The translations under genes and the position numbers were made by a program. This document shows, in pieces, positions 50,963 to 59,906 of a stretch of DNA of 64,000 bases. This DNA comes from Gemella sp041433685 (lineage in GTDB: Bacteria > Bacillota > Bacilli > Staphylococcales > Gemellaceae), in the NCBI RefSeq assembly GCF_041433685.1, contig NZ_JAPWBZ010000002.1, forward strand, positions 62,001 through 126,000, written 5' to 3'. Under the pieces are notes generated by a model that did not search any database, was not told where the DNA came from, and worked only from the letters and a program-made list of their open reading frames with translations. Numbering within the stretch: the first letter of the stretch is position 1; each line of letters begins with the position of its first letter.

Positions 50963-51008
50963 AAAAAGTTGAATATAGCTTCATTTTGTAGGCTATACTC
51001 AACTTTTT
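50963..51008 (-). terminator. Terminator of ddl-murF
   Basis: 17-bp stem: AAAAAGTTGAATATAGC (50963-50979) with GCTATACTCAACTTTTT (50992-51008), one wobble. Symmetrical, so it can also stop transcription from the array. Confidence 0.83.
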
Positions 51009-51013
51009 ATTTT

Positions 51014-52372
51014 TTATTTTATATTGCTAATAATAGTTTCTAGTTTCATAGAACGGCTTGCTTTAAACAAGATTACTTCATTTTTGTGTTTATTAGCTTT
51101 TAGATAATCAGTCACTTCTTCAATAGTTGAAAAGTGAAGGGTGGTTATATCTTTATTATTAATGTTATCTGTAATGTTTTTAGCAAGATCACCGACACTA
51201 ATAACTAAATTAATATCATGAGAATTATTGTTTATATAAGTACCAACTCCGCTATGGTACTCGACTTCATTTGGTCCAAGCTCAAACATACTACCAAGAA
51301 CAAGCGTTTTAAATCCAAAATCATTAAAATCACTAATAACATCAACAGCAGCCTTCATAGAAGTAGGACTAGCATTATAAGCATCATTTATAATTAATGA
51401 ATTTTCACCATAAGGGACACTCTCTAAACGCATATTAGTAATTTTAGAAATATTATCTATTGCGTGACGAATTTCTTCATTCGTTAGACCAATTTTTTTA
51501 GCTATTGCTACTGCGAACATTATATTAAATAAATTGTGTTTACCTTTTAATGTAGTAGAAAAATTATTTTCATCGATATTAAGTTTGAAATCTATTTTAT
51601 TACGGGTGATAGTGTAATTTTCTAGAATAATATCGTTGTAGGAATTTTCTCCGCATGAAGTAGCGTTTATACTAGAATTTTCTACCAATTCTTTTAATAA
51701 TGGTTCGTCCCCATTGTAGACGAAGAAGCCGTCTTTTTTCATACCATTTGTAATTTCAAATTTTGCTTTGGCTATACCTGCTCGTGAGCCGAAAAATTCG
51801 ATATGACTTTCTCCGATATTAGTAATTATCGTATAATCTGGTTTTACTAATTTTGACAAGAAGTCAAGTTGACCAAAGTTATCAGCTCCCATTTCAAGCA
51901 CAAGAATGTCACTATCTTCTGGAGCAGCAAGAATAGTCAGCGGAACTCCTAGCTCATTATTGAAGTTACCTTGAGTTTTGTGAACTTTGAATTTTGTTTC
52001 TAAAATACTTGTAACTATATCTTTTGTTGTTGTTTTTCCATTACTTCCTGTTATAGCAACAATTTTTGCATTTAAATTTTTTAAATAATGTTTAGCTAAT
52101 GTTTGAATAGCTTCATAGCTATCATTTACATAAATTACATTATTATCACTTTCAAAATCATCTTTTAAAGATAATGAGGCCACAGCGCCTTTTTCGAAGG
52201 CACTTTCGATATAATTATGACCATCAACATTTTCACCTAAAAAAGGAATAAACAAATCTCCTTCTTGTACTTTTCGGCTATCAATGGCAATTCCTGTAAT
52301 TTCTTTATTATCTACCAAATTTATTTTTTTAGCATTTAATATCTTTTCTAAATCTTTAACAAAATATTTCAT
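51014..52372 (-). CDS. murF: UDP-MurNAc-tripeptide--D-Ala-D-Ala ligase
   Basis: Last cytoplasmic step of the peptidoglycan precursor. The ATP-binding motif ITGSNGKTTTKDIV lies near residues 107-120. The motifs ELGVPLTILAAPEDSDILVLEMGAD near residue 143 and INDAYNASPTSMKAAVD near residue 324 are typical of MurF. 452 aa is normal. It lies 9 bp downstream of ddl, which makes its D-Ala-D-Ala substrate. Confidence 0.96.
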   Translation of the reverse strand: MKYFVKDLEKILNAKKINLVDNKEITGIAIDSRKVQEGDLFIPFLGENVDGHNYIESAFEKGAVASLSLKDDFESDNNVIYVNDSYEAIQTLAKHYLKNLNAKIVAITGSNGKTTTKDIVTSILETKFKVHKTQGNFNNELGVPLTILAAPEDSDILVLEMGADNFGQLDFLSKLVKPDYTIITNIGESHIEFFGSRAGIAKAKFEITNGMKKDGFFVYNGDEPLLKELVENSSINATSCGENSYNDIILENYTITRNKIDFKLNIDENNFSTTLKGKHNLFNIMFAVAIAKKIGLTNEEIRHAIDNISKITNMRLESVPYGENSLIINDAYNASPTSMKAAVDVISDFNDFGFKTLVLGSMFELGPNEVEYHSGVGTYINNNSHDINLVISVGDLAKNITDNINNKDITTLHFSTIEEVTDYLKANKHKNEVILFKASRSMKLETIISNIK

Positions 52373-52381
52373 AGTAATTTC

Positions 52382-53449
52382 CTATTCTTCTGTTAATAAA
52401 TTTTTACGGTCTTCGTAACGCTCTAATGCTAAATCGAATAGTTCTTCAATTATTTCAGGGTAGGTAACATTCATATTCGCCCAAAGTGATGGGAACATAG
52501 AAAATGGTGTGAAGCCTGGCATTGTATTTACTTCGTTAATAAAGATTTTTCCTTCTTTAGTATAGAAGAAGTCTGCACGTACTAAACCTGATCCACTAAT
52601 TGCGCGAAATGCAGTTTCTGCCATTTCTCTAAATTCTGAATATAAAGCTGTATCAATAGGAGCAGGAATATCCATGCGAGATTGCCCATCAGTATATTTA
52701 GTTTCATAATCATAGAATTCAGTTGTAGAAATATTTACAATTTCTCCAGGATCTGTAGTTCTTACTTCATTGTATCCAAGAACTGCAACTTCAATCTCTT
52801 TAGCTCCAACAGCACCTTGTTCAACTACGATTTTTTTGTCGAATTTAAGAGCTTCTTCAATACCTTTTATTAATTGTTTTTCATCATTACAACGGCTAAT
52901 ACCTACAGATGAACCTAAGTTAGCAGGTTTAACAAAAACAGGATATTTAAGATTGTCGTTAATTTCTTTGATAATTTTATTTTTGTTCTTTTCCCAATTG
53001 TATTCGATAAAGTGAGTATATGGTAACTGTGGTAAATCATATGCTGCAAATAATTGCTTCATAATTACTTTATCCATACCAGCTGCACTAGATAGTACAT
53101 TATTGCCAACATAAGCAATATCCATAATTTCTAATAAACCTTGAATTGTTCCGTCTTCTCCATTTGGTCCGTGTAAAACAGGGAACACAATATCAAATTT
53201 ATGGTTATCTTCAAATAGTAATCCACTTATATCGTTATCAAAATTAGAGAAGATAAGTTCTTTGTGATCTTTTATTTCAGATGTTATTTTTTCTCCACGG
53301 GCCCATTCTCCACTTAAAGATATAAAGATAGGAAATACGTTATATTTTTCTTTGTTGATTGCATTAATAATTGATTTTGCTGTTAATAGTGATACAGAAT
53401 GCTCAGCACTTTTCCCACCATATATAATTCCGATATTTTGTTTTATCAT
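52382..53449 (-). CDS. ddl: D-alanine--D-alanine ligase
   Basis: ATP-grasp enzyme joining two D-alanines. The N-terminal IGIIYGGKSAEHSVSLLTAK and LHGPNGEDGTIQGLLE motifs, the ATP-grasp FVKPANLGSSVGISR near residue 171, and the C-terminal INEVNTMPGFTPFSMFP near residue 307 are all present. The Tyr/Phe that decides vancomycin-type depsipeptide use cannot be assigned with certainty here. Its promoter carries an inverted repeat over the start site (see separate feature). Substrate is made by alr in this window. Confidence 0.96.
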   Translation of the reverse strand: MIKQNIGIIYGGKSAEHSVSLLTAKSIINAINKEKYNVFPIFISLSGEWARGEKITSEIKDHKELIFSNFDNDISGLLFEDNHKFDIVFPVLHGPNGEDGTIQGLLEIMDIAYVGNNVLSSAAGMDKVIMKQLFAAYDLPQLPYTHFIEYNWEKNKNKIIKEINDNLKYPVFVKPANLGSSVGISRCNDEKQLIKGIEEALKFDKKIVVEQGAVGAKEIEVAVLGYNEVRTTDPGEIVNISTTEFYDYETKYTDGQSRMDIPAPIDTALYSEFREMAETAFRAISGSGLVRADFFYTKEGKIFINEVNTMPGFTPFSMFPSLWANMNVTYPEIIEELFDLALERYEDRKNLLTEE

Positions 53450-53485
53450 TTTAACATCTCCTAACTAAAAATGAGATTGACTATA

Positions 53486-53512
53486 GTAATAGTCTACTAT
53501 TACATTATACCA
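53486..53512 (-). promoter_or_regulatory. ddl-murF promoter with overlapping operator-like inverted repeat
   Basis: Minus strand: TGGTATAAT (extended -10, TATAAT at 53509-53504) and directly after it GTAATAG-TAGA-CTATTAC (53503-53486), a perfect 7-bp inverted repeat covering the predicted start of transcription. This position is typical of a repressor operator. Confidence 0.55.
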
Positions 53513-53623
53513 TAAAAAATAAAAATGGAATATTTTTTTAAAATATAAAATTCAATTAATTGCTGAATGAGCAGGTTTATGTTAATGTTAAGAAACAAAT
53601 AAAATAGAAGAGGTTAGTGATAT

Positions 53624-54679
53624 ATGTATTTAGCATTAAAAGAAATATTATACAATAAGTTACGTTATACATTAGTTGTGGTAATCACCTTTCTTATAAC
53701 GTACATGGTCTTTTTCATGACAAGTCTTGCATTGGGCTTAATGAAAGATAATAGGTCGGCAATAGATAATTGGCAAGCACGTTCTGTAGTACTATCAGAA
53801 TATGCTAACAAAAATTTAACAGCATCGTTTATTCCAAAAAATCAATATGAAAATAATTTAGATGAAGATTCTATACCTATGGGGTATACTCCAGCCGTTG
53901 TGAATTTAGAAAATAATGATAAAAAAATTAATATTTCGGTTTTCGCGCAAGAATGGAATAGTAAGATTATTCCAAAATTAGAAGATGGCAGATATCCCAG
54001 TAGCAATACTGAAGTAGTCGCAGATAAATCTATTAATAATTATGGAATACAGTTAGGAAGTAAAATATTTATTAATGGTAGTAAAGATGAATATACAATT
54101 GTTGGAATAACAAAAAATAATAAATTTTTAACATCTACTATGATATATACAAACTTGGAAACATATTGGACTATAAAAGGAACTATAAATGGTAGCAAGG
54201 CGATATCAGCAATAGTTAAAGTCAATAATAAAGCAGTTGTTGGAGATGGATTATTACAACTGAATACAGAAGAAGTGATTAAGAGTATACCAGGTTATTC
54301 GGCACAAAAGAGTGTTTTTGCTGGAATGATAGGAGCATTAGTGTTAATAACAAGTTTGGTTATAGGTATTTTTATTTATATTATAACTATACAGAAATTG
54401 GGACTTTATGGAATTATGAGAGCTCAAGGTATAAAGGTTAAAGATATCGTGTCGGCATTGTTTTGGCAGATTTTAATTTTATCAAGTATTGGTGTAGGAA
54501 CAGCTTTACTCGCGGTGCTAGGAACAAGGTATATTATTCCTAAGACATTATTTTTTGAAGTGAATTGGCTAGCGTATACAGTACTTAGTATTTCTATTAT
54601 TTTAGTATCGCTAATTGGTGGATTAATTTCATTACCAAAAATTTTAAAAGTATCGCCAATTAAAGCAATAGCTGAATAG
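53624..54679 (+). CDS. hrtB: ABC exporter permease, FtsX/MacB family (HrtB-like)
   Basis: 351-aa membrane protein with one N-terminal helix, a large external domain (about residues 40-230) and three C-terminal helices; the C-terminal FtsX domain includes GLYGIMRAQGIKVKDIV near residue 262. The opening MYLALKEILYNKLRYTLVVVITFLITYMV and the length closely resemble HrtB, the haem exporter permease of Gram-positives. Together with the ATPase downstream, haem or porphyrin efflux is the best guess. No HssRS-type regulator genes are adjacent. Confidence 0.75.
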   Translation: MYLALKEILYNKLRYTLVVVITFLITYMVFFMTSLALGLMKDNRSAIDNWQARSVVLSEYANKNLTASFIPKNQYENNLDEDSIPMGYTPAVVNLENNDKKINISVFAQEWNSKIIPKLEDGRYPSSNTEVVADKSINNYGIQLGSKIFINGSKDEYTIVGITKNNKFLTSTMIYTNLETYWTIKGTINGSKAISAIVKVNNKAVVGDGLLQLNTEEVIKSIPGYSAQKSVFAGMIGALVLITSLVIGIFIYIITIQKLGLYGIMRAQGIKVKDIVSALFWQILILSSIGVGTALLAVLGTRYIIPKTLFFEVNWLAYTVLSISIILVSLIGGLISLPKILKVSPIKAIAE

Positions 54680-54689
54680 GAGGGATATA

Positions 54690-55364
54690 ATGAATCTAAT
54701 AACAATGACTAATATAACGAAAGTATATAATGATGGAGATATGCAATTTACAGCATTACATCCAACTGAATTTTATCTTAATGAAGGAGAATTTGTTGCC
54801 ATTATAGGCCCTTCAGGTTCGGGTAAAACAACTTTCTTGACTATTCTTGGGAATTTACAAGAAGCAACAAGTGGAGAGATAACATTTTGTGGAGAAGATA
54901 TAACTAATCTAAATGAAAAGAGAAAAACAGAACTTCGTTTTGAAGAATTTGGATTTATATTACAGGCGTCTAATCTAATTCCATTTCTAAAAGTAGGAGA
55001 ACAATTAGACTTGATAGATAAGTTGGGCACCCCAGAAAAAGATAAGATGAATCGTAAAGAACTATTTGATATGTTAGGACTAGAAAAGCTAAAAAATTCT
55101 TATCCGAAAGAATTATCAGGAGGAGAACGTCAAAGGGCAGCTATAGCACGAGCACTATATAATAATCCTAGAGTTATTTTGGCAGATGAACCAACGGCGA
55201 GTTTAGATACTAATCGTGCTCATCAAGTGGCAGATTTGCTGGCGGAAATTGCTCATAAAAAAAATAAAGGTGTTGTTATGATTACTCATGATACGCGTTT
55301 ATTAGATAAAGTTGATCGAGTCTATCGTATGGAAGATGGACATTTAGTTGAGATTAAAAAATAA
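54690..55364 (+). CDS. hrtA: ABC exporter ATPase (HrtA-like, LolD/MacB family)
   Basis: 224-aa ATPase. Walker A is GPSGSGKTT near residues 38-46, the signature LSGGERQRAAIARAL near residue 142, Walker B VILADEPTASLD near residues 162-173, and the H-loop VMITHDTRLLD near residue 195. It follows the permease by 10 bp with AGGAGG. HrtA is a 220-aa-class protein, so length agrees. The order permease-then-ATPase differs from hrtAB of Staphylococcus. Confidence 0.78.
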   Translation: MNLITMTNITKVYNDGDMQFTALHPTEFYLNEGEFVAIIGPSGSGKTTFLTILGNLQEATSGEITFCGEDITNLNEKRKTELRFEEFGFILQASNLIPFLKVGEQLDLIDKLGTPEKDKMNRKELFDMLGLEKLKNSYPKELSGGERQRAAIARALYNNPRVILADEPTASLDTNRAHQVADLLAEIAHKKNKGVVMITHDTRLLDKVDRVYRMEDGHLVEIKK

Positions 55365-55411
55365 ACAACGGGAATTAAAATTTTATAAGTGTGTATAAAG
55401 TTATAATAAAT

Positions 55412-55452
55412 AACAGCTAGATATAATGTTTAAATTAGTATCTAGCTGTTAT
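55412..55452. terminator. Bidirectional terminator between hrtA-like gene and uvrB
   Basis: AACAGCTAGATA (55412-55423) and TATCTAGCTGTT (55439-55450), 15-nt loop, overlapping the uvrB end. Confidence 0.7.
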
Positions 55453-55453
55453 T

Positions 55454-57454
55454 TTAAATTTTGTATTTTTCTTTTAGCTCTGCGATAGTATCACGAAGAA
55501 CTGCTGCACGCTCAAAGTCGAATTTTCCAGCAGCAGCGAACATTTCTTGCTCTAGTTCTGCTAAGTGTTCTTCTATATTGTCATCAGTAATAGTTGTATC
55601 TTGTTGTACAAGTTCTAATGATTCATCAGGAACAACTTCTTTCTTAGCACTAATACTATCACGAATTCCTTTAATAATCGTTTGTGGTGTAATTCCATGT
55701 TCTTCATTGTATGCCATTTGAATTTCGCGACGACGATTAGTTTCATCTATTGCTTTACGCATACTTCGTGTAATATTGTCAGCATACATTATTACACGTC
55801 CATTAGCGTTACGAGCAGCACGACCTATTGTTTGTAATAGCGTCTTATCTCCACGTAAGAAACCTTCTTTATCGGCATCTAATATAGCTACTAATGATAC
55901 TTCTGGAATATCAAGTCCTTCACGCAATAAGTTTATTCCGACAAGGATATCAAATTTTCCAAGACGCAAGTTTCGAATTATTTCGGTACGCTCTAAAGTC
56001 TTAATATCAGAATGTAAATATTCTACTTTAAGACCATTTTCTTTAAGATAAGCGGTAAGTGCTTCTGCCATTTTTTTAGTAAGTGTTGTAATAAGAACAC
56101 GCTCACCTTTGGCGATAATTTTTTCTGCTTCTTTAGTTATATCAAATACTTGATCGCTAACAGGACGAATATCGATAAGTGGGTCAAGAAGTCCTGTAGG
56201 TCGAATAATCTGTTCGGTAATTTTAGAACTATGTTCTAACTCGTAATCACCAGGGGTAGCTGAAACAAAAATTGCTTGATTTAGTTTATTTTCAAACTCA
56301 GTATAATTCAGTGGACGATTATCCAAAGCAGTAGGTAATCTAAAACCATAATCGACAAGAACTTGTTTACGAGCGCGGTCACCGTTAAACATACCTCTTA
56401 CTTGAGGTAGGGTAACATGAGATTCATCGACAACAAGTAGCCAATCTTTAGGAAAATAATCTAACAATGTATAAGGAGTAGAACCAGGTTCACGTAAAGT
56501 TAAATGTAGTGAATAGTTCTCTATTCCTGAACAAAATCCCATTTCCTCCATCATTTCTAGGTCATAGTTAGTACGTTGTTCTAAACGTTGTGCTTCTAAT
56601 AATTTATTTTCCATATTAAAAACTTTAAGCCTATCTTCTAACTCAGCACGAATACGTTTGATTGCTTCTTTAGTTTTTTCTTCACCTGCAACGAAGTGAC
56701 TTGCAGGATAAATAGCTATGTGATTAAGTTCAGAGAGAACTTCTCCTGTAAGAGAATTAATTTCACGGATACGTTCTATTTCATCACCAAACATTTCGAT
56801 ACGAACAGAGTTTTCACTTCGTGATGCAGGGAAGATTTCAATAACATCACCACGTACTCTAAAAGTTCCACGGGTAAAGTCTATATCGTTACGCATATAT
56901 TGGATATTAATTAGTTTTTCTAATATTTTATTACGATTGATTTCATCGCCAACTCGTAATGATAATACAAGTGAAGAATATTCCTCTGGAGATCCAAGAC
57001 CATAGATACAGCTGACACTAGAAACAATAATAACATCATCGCGGTCAAATAATGAAGATGTCGCACTGTGGCGTAGTTTATCTATTTCATCATTGACAGA
57101 AGAATCTTTTTCGATATATGTGTCAGTTGATGGAACATATGCTTCTGGTTGGAAATAATCGTAGTAAGATACAAAGTATTCAACACGATTATTTGGGAAA
57201 AATTCTTTTAATTCATTATATAATTGACCAGCTAATGTTTTGTTGTGAGCAAGGACAAGAGTAGGTTTGCCAACATTTTTAATAATATTAGCTATTGTAA
57301 AAGTTTTACCAGTACCTGTAGCACCAAGAAGAGTTTGGTACTTTTCTCCGTTATTAATACCCTCGGTAAGCTCGCGAATGGCATTTACTTGGTCACCTTT
57401 TGGTTCATAATTACTTTGAAGATCAAAGTCGACATGTAATCTATTAGCTTCCAA
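55454..57454 (-). CDS. uvrB: UvrABC nucleotide-excision repair subunit B
   Basis: Damage-verification helicase-like subunit. Walker A LLGATGTGKTFTIAN, the beta-hairpin region YYDYFQPEAYVPSTDTYIEKD and the late motifs TTLTKKMAEALTAYLKE, VGINLLREGLDIPEVSLVAI and QTIGRAARNANG are all typical. The C-terminal UVR coiled-coil (LAELEQEMFAAAGKFDFERAA) binds UvrC. I start at the TTG at 57454 (666 aa, protein begins MEANRLHVDF), because AAAGGAG lies 8 bp upstream; a longer reading contains this site. uvrA does not follow, unlike many relatives. Confidence 0.95.
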   Translation of the reverse strand: MEANRLHVDFDLQSNYEPKGDQVNAIRELTEGINNGEKYQTLLGATGTGKTFTIANIIKNVGKPTLVLAHNKTLAGQLYNELKEFFPNNRVEYFVSYYDYFQPEAYVPSTDTYIEKDSSVNDEIDKLRHSATSSLFDRDDVIIVSSVSCIYGLGSPEEYSSLVLSLRVGDEINRNKILEKLINIQYMRNDIDFTRGTFRVRGDVIEIFPASRSENSVRIEMFGDEIERIREINSLTGEVLSELNHIAIYPASHFVAGEEKTKEAIKRIRAELEDRLKVFNMENKLLEAQRLEQRTNYDLEMMEEMGFCSGIENYSLHLTLREPGSTPYTLLDYFPKDWLLVVDESHVTLPQVRGMFNGDRARKQVLVDYGFRLPTALDNRPLNYTEFENKLNQAIFVSATPGDYELEHSSKITEQIIRPTGLLDPLIDIRPVSDQVFDITKEAEKIIAKGERVLITTLTKKMAEALTAYLKENGLKVEYLHSDIKTLERTEIIRNLRLGKFDILVGINLLREGLDIPEVSLVAILDADKEGFLRGDKTLLQTIGRAARNANGRVIMYADNITRSMRKAIDETNRRREIQMAYNEEHGITPQTIIKGIRDSISAKKEVVPDESLELVQQDTTITDDNIEEHLAELEQEMFAAAGKFDFERAAVLRDTIAELKEKYKI

Positions 57455-57654
57455 AAAATTCACTCCTTTCAAAAAATGAGATATTCAAATAATATATTTC
57501 TATATAATTATATAATAGAAGTGTAAATAGTAAAAGTTCTTTGATTATAATAAGAAATGATAGTGTAATTCAATATTTCTTGAAAAGTATATTAATATAA
57601 ATTATAATGTAGGGTAATCGGAAATTTAAATTGGGTATTGGAGATAAGAAAGTT

Positions 57655-58023
57655 ATGAATATAAAAGAAGAGGTTATACTTTTATTTGCTTTAAATGGAT
57701 ATTTTTTAATAGAGTTAGTACTTTTTTTAATATTAATCCGTATGTTGATAAAAAGAAAAAACAAACAGGAGAAAATATGGCTATCAAAAAAATGGAAAAT
57801 ATATAATATAGTAAGTTTATTGTTAGAATATCTTATTGTGATGCCGTGGGCATCTCTTGGCTTTTTTGTTAGTATTTTTACGACAGATGATGGAAGTACA
57901 TTATTTTATTTCAAATTAAATATAGTTTTATTAGTATTAACTGCTATAATGATAATTATAAGATTTAGCGTAAGTGTAATAGGGTGGATTAAAAGAAGGA
58001 AGTATTTTAAATATAATAACTAA
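57655..58023 (+). CDS. Small membrane protein of unknown function
   Basis: 122-aa protein with three hydrophobic segments (about residues 6-27, 43-66 and 83-108) and a basic loop (KRKNKQEKIWLSKKWK) between the first two, which should be cytoplasmic. The ATG at 57655 has GGAG 13 bp upstream and AAGAAAG closer by. No family recognised. It is followed by a clear terminator (58031-58065) and stands alone between divergent/convergent neighbours. Confidence 0.6.
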   Translation: MNIKEEVILLFALNGYFLIELVLFLILIRMLIKRKNKQEKIWLSKKWKIYNIVSLLLEYLIVMPWASLGFFVSIFTTDDGSTLFYFKLNIVLLVLTAIMIIIRFSVSVIGWIKRRKYFKYNN

Positions 58024-58030
58024 TAAAAAG

Positions 58031-58066
58031 AAAATGCTAAGTATCTAAATGTTACTTAGCATTTTA
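58031..58066. terminator. Bidirectional terminator
   Basis: AAAATGCTAAGTA (58031-58043) and TACTTAGCATTTT (58053-58065), perfect 13-bp stem; serves the small membrane protein and the convergent permease. Confidence 0.85.
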
Positions 58067-58112
58067 TAATTGTATATCTTGGCCTCCATACATTGTAGGG
58101 AGATAAATATAC

Positions 58113-59519
58113 TTATTTACTATTATTTTTTTTCGCAAGAATTGGCATAATTAAACCAAGTGAGATAAGAATTATTGGAGTAATTACGTTCATTGTCGTT
58201 TGGAATGGACTTCCTGGTGTGTACATTCCAGTAATACAAGCAAATGTAGTAAGGAAGAAACACCATGCTCCTAAACCAATTCCAATGTATTTGTTTTTTA
58301 CAAACTTGTACTCTGATTGGAATTTTTCTGCTGATTTTTTCAAGAAAATGTAAGCAGCAAATACCCATAAATAACGTAGTGGCATACAAACAGCGTTTAA
58401 TTTAACTAACCATCTGAATAGCTCATTTACCTCTTTAATTCCAAACATTGGAATTATGATAAGGATAGATACGATAACACCAACTAGTTTTAGACCATTA
58501 GTATAAACATCGTTATCATTCTTAACTAGTAATTTTTTCGGTATATACTGTTCATCAGCACTTCCTAATAGCATACGTAATGGCGCATCGATTGAGATAA
58601 TAACGATAGAAACTTGTCCAATAAAGTCAACTATAGCATAGATAACTAAGAATAAATTACCAACTCCATAGTAGTTACCTAATGTTTGGAATGCATAATA
58701 TGTACCATTAGTTAATAAATCTTTTGGAATATTATTAGTATCAAACATTAAAGCAAGTGCGAATGTTCCTAAAATAGCTGTTGTTACAACCATAAGAACT
58801 AAAGTCATCATTCCTTTAGGGAAATCAGTTGAAGGCTTTTTCATCTTATTAACATAAGGTGAAATTTTCTCACAACCACCGACGGCAAAGACCAGAATCG
58901 CTATTGATGTTACATATTTAATATCGAATGTTGGCATAAATGTATCTAAAGACCAATCGATTTTAAAAGTTTTTGCTCCTGTGATAGAAGGTGCCGTAAT
59001 AGCCATCAAGATAAATAATAATGACATAATAAACATTGATGAACCCGCTAATGTTGCAAGTTTTTTGATAAAGTTAATACCTCTTGCTGCTAAGAATAAT
59101 GCTACTAAGAATATTATAAGTGAAGTAATCTGTACAAAAGTAATATCCATTTTACTAATACGATTATCTCGGAATGTAGCCCAACTAAAAGCTGCAATAA
59201 TACGTGATGGTTTTTGAGAAATATAAGGCATGTGAACTACCCATGTTGTCCATCCTGCATAGTAGGCTAGTAATTTACTGTGAGTTCCTTTAAGCCAAGA
59301 ACTAACACCACCACCAGCATCTTTAAATGTAGAACCCAATTCTCCAACGATAAGAGAGTATGGAATAAAGTAGATTGCGAAGATTAAAACCCATGAAAAA
59401 ATAGATTTAAGTCCGCCGAACTCTGAATAGCCGTTAACAATATTACCAAATGCCCAAACAGTCGAGAAGGCCATAAAAGCTAATGTATACCAAAATATTT
59501 TTTTAGCTTCTTTCTCCAT
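58113..59519 (-). CDS. APC-superfamily amino acid permease (YjeM/GadC-like branch)
   Basis: 468-aa transporter with about 12 helices. The opening KKIFWYTLAFMAFSTVWAFGNIVNGYSEFGGLKSIFSW and the GELGSTFKDAGGGVSSWLKG motif near residues 59-78 are typical of the glutamate/GABA antiporter and YjeM group. The substrate is unknown; no decarboxylase is adjacent. AGGAGG precedes the minus-strand ATG. It is divergent from the sensor kinase gene and shares a 387-bp upstream region with it. Confidence 0.83.
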   Translation of the reverse strand: MEKEAKKIFWYTLAFMAFSTVWAFGNIVNGYSEFGGLKSIFSWVLIFAIYFIPYSLIVGELGSTFKDAGGGVSSWLKGTHSKLLAYYAGWTTWVVHMPYISQKPSRIIAAFSWATFRDNRISKMDITFVQITSLIIFLVALFLAARGINFIKKLATLAGSSMFIMSLLFILMAITAPSITGAKTFKIDWSLDTFMPTFDIKYVTSIAILVFAVGGCEKISPYVNKMKKPSTDFPKGMMTLVLMVVTTAILGTFALALMFDTNNIPKDLLTNGTYYAFQTLGNYYGVGNLFLVIYAIVDFIGQVSIVIISIDAPLRMLLGSADEQYIPKKLLVKNDNDVYTNGLKLVGVIVSILIIIPMFGIKEVNELFRWLVKLNAVCMPLRYLWVFAAYIFLKKSAEKFQSEYKFVKNKYIGIGLGAWCFFLTTFACITGMYTPGSPFQTTMNVITPIILISLGLIMPILAKKNNSK

Positions 59520-59906
59520 AATATTTTTCCTCCTATATATAATTATATTTCTGCAATATGCATTATGAAGATATTAGCATAATATATATAATTATTCAAG
59601 TGATATTATTAGTAGTATATAGTAATATTTTAATAATCAAGATAATATGAGTTGATAGAGATAATAAGAAATAAATATACATAAAAATTATTAGATAAAA
59701 AGGTAATAATAGAATAACTATTTTGACAAAAGAAAGTTTCAATAATGTTATATAGGTTTAATTGTACTTTAAATATAACATTAATAAAGTATCTACATTT
59801 TAAAGTAATTTAACTATCTGAAGAAAATTATTATCTCTTGAATTCAGTTCAAATATAAATTATAATGACTTTGGTAACGATTTTTACATAAGGAGTTGAT
59901 AGTACT
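59520..59906. other. 387-bp divergent control region with repeated TACTTTA/TAAAGTA motifs
   Basis: AT-rich region between the permease and the sensor kinase. It carries TACTTTAAAT (59765-59774), ATAAAGTA (59784-59791) and TTAAAGTA (59800-59807). The same core occurs as TACTTTTATAAAGTA upstream of the AEC transporter (62373-62387). They may be binding sites for the local response regulator. No gene or RNA recognised. Confidence 0.45.

Noticed and set aside
57455..57472. Six-residue N-terminal extension of UvrB
   Set aside because: The AAAGGAG site lies inside it and fits the TTG at 57454.
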